Assembly: GCA_023416955.1 (NCBI GenBank)
Contig: JAEZGM010000032.1
Coordinates: 1-18,725 of the forward strand
From: Bacillota bacterium
GTDB taxonomy: Bacteria; Bacillota; Clostridia; Oscillospirales; Acutalibacteraceae
Reading direction: 5' to 3'
Length of the DNA stretch: 18,725 bases
Positions 14,491 to 18,725 of the stretch are shown here, piece by piece (the first letter of the stretch is position 1; each line of letters opens with the position of its first letter). The position numbers and the translations under genes were made by a program. The notes below the pieces were generated by a model. That model had not been told where the DNA came from. It ran no database searches and saw only the letters and a list, made by a program, of their open reading frames with translations.

Positions 14491-14824
14491 GTTTCCGAAA
14501 CAGTTCGCCTGCGTCTGCAAAAATTATTGCTTTTTCAAATTAAAAATATGAATTTTTTGAATAATAAAAAATTCGGCTCTTTTATGGAATGATTTTGGTA
14601 TATTACTTGTATTTGTCGGTAGATCAGGAGCATATTTAGAGAATTTTTATGTATTTTATATAAATAAGTATTAAAAATAATTCTATATATAAATTATTGA
14701 TCGCAAAATTTACAATTACCGGGATAATTGAAACTATGATTACAATACTTTAACTGTTATTTTCACGCCAAGTGTATATAATGAGAATGTAGAGAAAATC
14801 AGCGCATTTTTTGATGAAAGCAGA
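14491..14824. other. AT-rich intergenic spacer before the deacetylase
   Basis: About 330 bp with no credible gene and clearly lower GC than its surroundings. It contains a small perfect hairpin, GAATTTTTT/AAAAAATTC (14550-14574), on which no function can be placed. A TATAAT at 14777-14782 may be the -10 for the deacetylase gene; I see no convincing -35 at 16-18 bases, so an alternative sigma factor or an activator is possible. Confidence 0.5.
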
Positions 14825-14830
14825 GTGAAT

Positions 14831-15901
14831 ATGAGTACTTTGAACGAAAAGAGAAAAAAAATAAAGAAAAGAAATATCAGAAGATTTTTTATGGTCACAG
14901 CGGCAGTTCTGCTGCTTGTTGCTGTTGGAGCGGGAATATTTGAGATGACAAATAAGATTTCCGCCTTTTCCCTGTCAAGGCAGGAGGGAAGTCATTCACA
15001 GCCGACGATTGAAACGTCGGCCGCCTCGGTTCCCGCTTCCTCGCTGCCGGGCACTTCCGCCGATTCTTCTTCCGCAAGTTCATTGGCGGCACCTTCTTCC
15101 GGGAAGTCCGCTTCGAAACCGGCATCCTCCGCCGCGGGAAAGCCGTCAAGTGCAGGCAATTCTTCAGTGCCGGCCTCTTCTGCTTCTTCAGTCCCTCCGA
15201 TGGATCCGGCGGTTTATCAGGCAATGTATCCCAATCTGTATGCACAGAAATCGGAGACCGCCGCAGCGTCAAAAGAAAAAGTGGTTTACCTTACCTTTGA
15301 CGACGGCCCTTCCAACCTAACGATCCCTCTGCTGGATGTATTGGATAAGTACAATGTGAAAGCGACTTTCTTTCTGGTTGGCAAAACGGATGCGGCTGAT
15401 TTACAAGCGATGAAAGCGATAGTAGACCGTGGCCACGGCATAGGCGTACATTCTTACACGCATAATCTTCATCAGATCTATCAGAATCCAGCCGTCTTTC
15501 TGGACGACTTCGCGAAAATGCATGATTTGATTCTGAAAACAACCGGGGTTGATACTCACATTTACCGCTTTGCGGGCGGCAGTGTAAACAGTTATAATAA
15601 GGCCACCGCAAGGGCAATCATCACGGAAATGAACCGGCGCGGCTACACATATTATGACTGGAATGTCAGCTCCGATGACGCGGTAACCGGAACCAGTGCG
15701 GCGAAAATATACAGCAATGTCGTTAACGGTGTGCATGCCCATACACAGTCCGTAATCCTTTGCCACAATACCAATGTGAAGAAGAATACGCTTGCGGAAG
15801 TTCCTAAAATGATTGAAACCTTGAAAAAAGAGGGCTATGAATTCAGAGTTCTGGACGATACGGTGGACAACACGCCGTACATATTCAGAGTTCCCAAGTA
15901 A
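14831..15901 (+). CDS. Membrane-anchored polysaccharide deacetylase (NodB domain)
   Basis: A short basic cytoplasmic tail, one membrane segment (about residues 19-35), a long Ser/Ala/Pro-rich linker (about 45-125), then a NodB deacetylase domain to the C terminus. Motif 1 is TFDDGPS with catalytic Asp157 and metal-binding Asp158. Motif 2 is HSYTH (207-211). Motif 3 is RFAGGS, where alanine (248) stands in place of the usual proline. DWN (276-278) and ILCHN (His312) complete the active site. It would remove acetyl groups from peptidoglycan or another wall polymer outside the membrane. The start is either ATG 14831 (used here) or GTG 14825. The last base of the stop codon lies in repeat family 2. 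Confidence 0.93.
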   Translation: MSTLNEKRKKIKKRNIRRFFMVTAAVLLLVAVGAGIFEMTNKISAFSLSRQEGSHSQPTIETSAASVPASSLPGTSADSSSASSLAAPSSGKSASKPASSAAGKPSSAGNSSVPASSASSVPPMDPAVYQAMYPNLYAQKSETAAASKEKVVYLTFDDGPSNLTIPLLDVLDKYNVKATFFLVGKTDAADLQAMKAIVDRGHGIGVHSYTHNLHQIYQNPAVFLDDFAKMHDLILKTTGVDTHIYRFAGGSVNSYNKATARAIITEMNRRGYTYYDWNVSSDDAVTGTSAAKIYSNVVNGVHAHTQSVILCHNTNVKKNTLAEVPKMIETLKKEGYEFRVLDDTVDNTPYIFRVPK

Positions 15902-15986
15902 CCCCTGATTAAAGCAATTCTGAAGCCGCTCAGTCCAGTATTTTCGCGGCTTCGAATTGCTGTCTGGCGACTTAATCATCGTTTAC
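15898..15986 (+). repeat. Repeat family 2, copy A
   Basis: An 89-bp element with inverted ends GTAACCCCTGATTAAAG and CTTAATCATCGTTTAC. Its left part forms a strong stem, AGCAATTC and GAAGCCGC pairing with GCGGCTTC and GAATTGCT with one bulge. It aligns along its full length with 16677-16760. It starts inside the last codons of the deacetylase gene and supplies its TAA stop. The hairpin could act as an RNA 3' end, though no T-run follows. Confidence 0.8.
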
Positions 15987-16039
15987 CTAAATAATACACT
16001 GAAAAAGTAAAAATACGCTGCCGTACGATATGGAAACCT

Positions 16040-16093
16040 GCAAAGAGAGTGCTGCAAGATGGATGAGAATTCATTTTGCAGCACTCTCTTTGC
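16040..16093. repeat. Perfect 18-bp inverted repeat (hairpin)
   Basis: GCAAAGAGAGTGCTGCAA (16040-16057) and its exact complement at 16076-16093 flank an 18-base loop that has a small internal dyad. Neither strand has a T-run after it. It lies between repeat copy A and the CmpB-like gene, about 60 bp before the start codon. It may be a bidirectional transcript boundary, a leader hairpin or another mobile palindrome. Confidence 0.75.
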
Positions 16094-16153
16094 ATATGTA
16101 TAGCCATACGGAAAATGCGGGGCTCCGAATACGTCGTGCAATGGGGGATTATA

Positions 16154-16600
16154 ATGAAGATCAAGAATCTGCTTTTGAAAGATGCGTTTTTATTCGCAGT
16201 CGGCGGGCTGCTTTATCAGTTCATCGAAATCGGATTTCGCGGTTATTCGCACTGGAGCATGTTCGTGCTTGGCGGGCTATGTTTTCTGCTGCTGGGTGGG
16301 ATTAACCGCTTTCTTCCGTGGGAAACGCCCCTGCCGCTGCAAATGCTGCTGGGTGCGGCGGCTGTTACTCTGCTGGAGCTTGTTGTCGGACTGTTCGTAA
16401 ATGTTCGTTTGGGATGGAACGTCTGGGACTACTCGGGCTCTCCTATGAATTTTATGGGGCAGATCAGCCTGTACTCCAGCATCGCCTGGTTTTTCCTGTC
16501 CGCTCTTGGAATTGTGCTGGACGATGTTCTGCGCTACTGGATTTTCGAAGAAGAGAAACCTCGCTATTGCCTGATTTACTGCAGAAGTTCAGACAAATGA
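16154..16600 (+). CDS. CmpB-like small membrane protein (putative ABC transporter type IV)
   Basis: A 148-residue integral membrane protein with four hydrophobic segments. The tracts YQFIEIGFRGYSHWSMFVLG near residues 22-41, LLELVVGLFVNVRLGWNVWDYS in the middle, and FMGQISLYSSIAWF match what I know of the ABC_trans_CmpB family (PF06541). Despite the name, its function is not established. GGGGGA lies 5 bases before the ATG at 16154, so I use this start over longer upstream extensions that would run into the hairpin at 16040-16093. It is flanked on both sides by direct copies of repeat family 2 and ends with its own terminator. Confidence 0.88.
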   Translation: MKIKNLLLKDAFLFAVGGLLYQFIEIGFRGYSHWSMFVLGGLCFLLLGGINRFLPWETPLPLQMLLGAAAVTLLELVVGLFVNVRLGWNVWDYSGSPMNFMGQISLYSSIAWFFLSALGIVLDDVLRYWIFEEEKPRYCLIYCRSSDK

Positions 16601-16620
16601 AGATATTGCTGTAAATTGTA

Positions 16621-16660
16621 AACGGAGCGGCCGGCCACAAGAGCGCCCGCTCCGTTTCCT
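16621..16660 (+). terminator. Intrinsic terminator after the CmpB-like gene
   Basis: AACGGAGCGG (16621-16630) pairs with CCGCTCCGTT (16647-16656), followed by TTCCTTT. It starts 20 bp after the stop codon. Confidence 0.8.
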
Positions 16661-16676
16661 TTCAATCAGTTATTAA

Positions 16677-16760
16677 GTAACCGATGATCAGAGTAAATCC
16701 GCAGCCGCTTTGTCCAGTGCTTTTATGGCTTTGAATTGCTGCGGCTTAATCATCGTTTAC
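16677..16760 (+). repeat. Repeat family 2, copy B
   Basis: An 84-bp homologue of 15898-15986 in the same orientation. The right ends are identical over CTTAATCATCGTTTAC, and GTCCAGT and GAATTGCTG are shared inside. The left end GTAACCGATGATCAGAG is a better inverted match to the right end than in copy A. AAGT/ACTT extend the inverted ends by two bases. It lies 7 bp downstream of the stop codon of the Cys-Arg-Ser peptide gene (minus strand). Confidence 0.75.
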
Positions 16761-16767
16761 TTACGGC

Positions 16768-16893
16768 CTAGCGGCAGCTCCTGCAACTGCGGCAGCTCCG
16801 GCAGCTTCTGCAGCTGCGGCAGCGCCCGTTTCGGCAGCTTTGCCAGCATTCCCGGCGGGTGTATGAACTCCATGTGGTCCAAGAACGATACAT
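16768..16893 (-). CDS. Cys-Arg-Ser tandem-repeat small peptide (41 residues)
   Basis: The start at 16893 has AAAGGGGG 7 bases upstream and a consensus promoter just beyond. The N-terminal half has three aromatic-rich steps (W5, W8, Y11); E15-C16-W17 starts the second half. Eight cysteines follow at 16, 20, 25, 28, 31, 34, 37 and 40, the last six spaced exactly three apart as Cys-Arg-Ser units. Within these units Arg is encoded by CGC, AGA, CGG and AGG and Ser by AGC and AGT, so the amino acids are kept while the DNA drifts. That supports a real peptide. It could bind metal, be a modified peptide precursor or be a structural spore or envelope peptide. No modification enzyme is nearby. I know no close family. 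Confidence 0.7.
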   Translation of the reverse strand: MYRSWTTWSSYTRRECWQSCRNGRCRSCRSCRSCRSCRSCR

Positions 16894-16923
16894 ATGAGAT
16901 CCCCCTTTGTAGTTTGATGTTCT

Positions 16924-16953
16924 ATAATATGACCGGAAAAGGAGGCTTGTCAA
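16924..16953 (-). promoter_or_regulatory. Sigma-A promoter of the small Cys-rich peptide gene
   Basis: On the minus strand a perfect TTGACA (16953-16948) and TATTAT (16929-16924) are separated by 18 bases. Transcription would start near 16917, leaving a leader of about 24 bases. It begins 31 bp after the permease stop codon, with no terminator between. Confidence 0.7.
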
Positions 16954-16984
16954 TATTCGAATGGACTATTCTCCACAGCAATTT

Positions 16985-18355
16985 TCAGTTGGGGTCCGTA
17001 TTCAGAGAGCTTTTATTCTCTTTGGTTCGCTTGCGCCTGAAATGGCGGACGGCGAAGTAACAGAGGGTAAAAAACAAGACAATCGAAATGCCGGCAATCA
17101 AGCCGGATTCCTGCCCCGGTACGAACGGCATGCTGATCATAATCAGAATAATGGAAACCAGAACAATCAGCGAGGTATAGGGGAATCCCCACATCTGGCA
17201 CTTACCGTCCGGCGGACAGCCGTTGCATTTTCGGAAACGGATATGTGTAGCCATAATCATCGCATAGGTGAACAAAATGGAAAAGCCGCCCGCACTGACG
17301 AGAAAGAGGTATATTTTCGGGAACAACTGCCCGAAGGATAGACCCAGAAGCATTGCGGCGCCGGTTGAAAGAATGCCTCGGTAGGGGACGTCGGTTTTAT
17401 CCTTTAGCCAAATGGGCGCGAGTCCCTCGTCTGCAAGGGAACGCATCATTCTGCCCTGCCCGAACATAGAGGCCAGCATGGTGGACAGGATGGCGGTAAT
17501 CAACACAACGTTCAGCGCGGTGCCCGCCCAACTCATGCCGTACCGGTTCAGTGCCGCCACCATCGGGCTGGCGTTTTCATTGACCTCTGCTGTGGGAACA
17601 AGCGGAAGCAGTACGGCTGCGGTAACAATATAAAGGCCGACGAGAGACAGAATCGTAGAATTGATCGCGCGGGGTACTGTCTTTTTGGGGTTTTCCGTTT
17701 CAGAGGCCGCCAGCCCGATAATTTCAAAGCCGGAGTAAGCCAGCATGACAATCAGCATGCTGCCTGCCACACCCTTCATTCCCGAGGGAAAAAAGGCCTC
17801 GTGCTTCAATTCACCCATGCCAATGAGTCTGTGACTGGGCAGAAGGCCGATAATAAGAAGCACGCCGATCACAATAAAGGAAATTAAAGCGAGCAGTTTG
17901 ACCGCCGCCAGCCCGCTTTCCAGCTTGCTCAGCCGGTCGGCTCCCAACAGGTTCATCAGTGTTACGCCGATAATAATCAAACTCCCCATGAGGAACAGCG
18001 GAAAATCCGGAAACCATTCGCGCAGCAGTATGGAAACGGCGGTTGCTTCACTGGACATGGCGAGTACCATGCCCGTCCAATATACCCAGCCGACAACAAA
18101 CCCTGAGCCCTGCCCCAGACTTTGCGCTGCAAATGTACGGAACGAGCCGGAGTCCGGGTTTGCGACCGTCATTTCAGACAAGGCATACAAAATAAAATAA
18201 GCCAATACGCCGCCCAAAACAAACGACAGAAGCACAGCGGGGCCTGCCGCGTGTATCCCGACTGAAGACCCGAGAAAAAAAGAACCGCCGATTACGCTTC
18301 CCAGTGCCATCATGGTAAGGCGGCCGGCGCTCAGTCCCTTTTCAGGCTTTTTCAT
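16985..18355 (-). CDS. APC-superfamily amino-acid permease
   Basis: A 456-residue transporter with about twelve hydrophobic segments. The first segment, with LTMMALGSVIGGSFFLGSSVGIHAAGP, has the G-S-V-I-G-G substrate-backbone loop of APC permeases. SEMTVANPDSGSFRTFAAQSLG and AYSGFEIIGLAASETENPKKTVPRAI are further family blocks. The substrate is probably an amino acid or amine taken up with a cation; which one cannot be told. The cytosolic loop late in the protein has C377-x2-C380-x5-C386. I start at 18355 because GGGAGAG lies 6 bases upstream; an ATG at 18376 has no such site. It is convergent with nothing and shares its strand with the small Cys-rich peptide gene downstream. Confidence 0.93.
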   Translation of the reverse strand: MKKPEKGLSAGRLTMMALGSVIGGSFFLGSSVGIHAAGPAVLLSFVLGGVLAYFILYALSEMTVANPDSGSFRTFAAQSLGQGSGFVVGWVYWTGMVLAMSSEATAVSILLREWFPDFPLFLMGSLIIIGVTLMNLLGADRLSKLESGLAAVKLLALISFIVIGVLLIIGLLPSHRLIGMGELKHEAFFPSGMKGVAGSMLIVMLAYSGFEIIGLAASETENPKKTVPRAINSTILSLVGLYIVTAAVLLPLVPTAEVNENASPMVAALNRYGMSWAGTALNVVLITAILSTMLASMFGQGRMMRSLADEGLAPIWLKDKTDVPYRGILSTGAAMLLGLSFGQLFPKIYLFLVSAGGFSILFTYAMIMATHIRFRKCNGCPPDGKCQMWGFPYTSLIVLVSIILIMISMPFVPGQESGLIAGISIVLFFTLCYFAVRHFRRKRTKENKSSLNTDPN

Positions 18356-18402
18356 TGATATCTCTCCCAATTTCATTTTCGTGCCGACAAAAGAATGCGA
18401 GA

Positions 18403-18420
18403 GTCAAAATATTTTTTGAC
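18403..18420. promoter_or_regulatory. Dyad upstream of the permease gene
   Basis: GTCAAAA (18403-18409) and TTTTGAC (18414-18420) form an inverted repeat about 50 bp before the permease start. It could be an operator. The promoter itself is not obvious. Confidence 0.3.
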
Positions 18421-18550
18421 GTAACTCAAGTAACTATATTATTGCACAAAGTCGCCCGCGCATTCCTTTGGTCATTTCGACACATTTCGGGAGCGGATCA
18501 GAGAGCATCTTTGCAAAATTATATAATAAAAAATATTTTACCTTGAAATG

Positions 18551-18579
18551 TTGACAAAAGGCAGCATATTCAGTATAAT
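18551..18579 (+). promoter_or_regulatory. Consensus promoter of the tRNA array
   Basis: A perfect TTGACA (18551-18556) and a perfect TATAAT (18574-18579) are separated by 17 bases. It lies 21 bp before the first tRNA, as expected for a strong stable-RNA promoter. Confidence 0.9.
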
Positions 18580-18600
18580 AAATCACGTTGTCAGTCAAAT

Positions 18601-18677
18601 GGCTCGGTAGTTCAGCTGGTTAGAACGCTAGCCTGTCACGCTAGAGGTCGTCGGTTCGATCCCGATCCGAGTCGCCA
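18601..18677 (+). tRNA. tRNA-Asp (anticodon GTC)
   Basis: The acceptor GGCTCGG pairs with CCGAGTC (one G-T). The anticodon stem CTAGC/GCTAG holds the loop CTGTCAC with anticodon GTC. The T-arm GTCGG-TTCGATC-CCGAT is normal. Discriminator G is followed by an encoded CCA. All arms are intact. Confidence 0.97.
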
Positions 18678-18680
18678 TTT

Positions 18681-18725
18681 GCTGCTATGGCTCAGTTGGC
18701 AGAGCACGTCCTTGGTAAGGACGAG
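18681..18725 (+). tRNA. tRNA-Thr (anticodon GGT), cut by the window end
   Basis: The acceptor 5' strand GCTGCTA, D-arm GCTC/GAGC and anticodon stem CGTCC/GGACG with loop TTGGTAA are visible; the anticodon GGT (18714-18716) reads ACC/ACT threonine codons. The variable region, T-arm and 3' acceptor strand lie outside the window. It starts 3 bp after the tRNA-Asp CCA and is surely cotranscribed. Confidence 0.93.

Noticed and set aside
13594..14520. 308-codon frame antisense to the transketolase C subunit
   Set aside because: Same codon-bias artefact; it starts beyond the transketolase terminator and has no family features.
16675..16762. Repeat copies considered as a CRISPR array
   Set aside because: Only two copies, 690 bp apart, with a gene between; there are no regular spacers and no cas genes.
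16768..16893. Cys-rich peptide as a leader peptide for attenuation
   Set aside because: No gene follows on the same strand; the next gene downstream is convergent, and repeat copy B intervenes.
16768..16953. Longer 61-residue version of the Cys-Arg-Ser peptide
   Set aside because: Its ATG lies in the -35 region of the promoter, while the ATG at 16893 has an ideal ribosome binding site.
16710..17060. A 116-codon plus-strand frame rich in Ser, Gly and Cys
   Set aside because: It is the antisense of the Cys-Arg-Ser peptide gene and the permease end. It crosses repeat copy B and the reverse-strand promoter, and has no ribosome binding site.

Overview
The window looks like a chromosomal segment of an anaerobic Gram-positive bacterium of the class Clostridia, plausibly an Oscillospirales/Ruminococcaceae relative. 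This is an inference from: moderate GC in genes with AT-rich spacers; strong AGGAGG-type ribosome binding sites; consensus sigma-A promoters; a transketolase split into two genes; a flavoprotein-rubredoxin fusion typical of anaerobes; a chromosomal TraX-like protein; and tRNA genes with encoded CCA ends. No phage, plasmid, CRISPR or complete insertion sequence is visible.

Layout. 1-2600 is a minus-strand block. In order of transcription it holds endonuclease III (nth), a small NTF2/SnoaL-like protein, an 83-residue stand-alone copy of the FakA middle domain, a Nudix hydrolase with a terminator, a 15-cysteine DUF3795 protein with its own promoter and a LexA-like box, and the first codons of one more gene. 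2660-7836 is a plus-strand block: TraX-like membrane protein, serine hydroxymethyltransferase (glyA), a small membrane-anchored protein with rarA, a flavin reductase-rubredoxin protein ending in a very long hairpin terminator, and a RimJ/RimL-type acetyltransferase. A LysR regulator (7909-8787, minus) lies divergent from a coupled pair of ABC exporter half-transporters (9025-12518), which form a heterodimer with one degenerate ATP site. They are followed by the two transketolase subunits (12649-14439) and a strong terminator. After an AT-rich spacer come a membrane-anchored polysaccharide deacetylase, a small CmpB-like membrane protein, a tiny Cys-Arg-Ser repeat peptide gene (minus), an APC-family amino-acid permease (minus), and the start of a tRNA array (Asp, then Thr cut by the window end).

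Two short repeat families stand out. Family 1 (66 and 71 bp) is an almost perfect palindrome with TATAGTCAGTT ends, found in the glyA leader and between lysR and the ABC exporter; it looks like a MITE of the TA-target type. Family 2 (89 and 84 bp) has GTAAACGATGATTAAG-like ends, and its two copies flank the CmpB-like gene in direct orientation. One copy supplies the last base of the deacetylase stop codon.

The most unusual gene is a 41-codon ORF at 16893-16768 (minus). It has a consensus promoter, a strong Shine-Dalgarno and a tail of tandem Cys-Arg-Ser units whose codons vary synonymously. That pattern indicates selection on the peptide rather than a simple DNA repeat. I do not know its function. 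Most of the remaining genes are ordinary housekeeping or widespread accessory genes.
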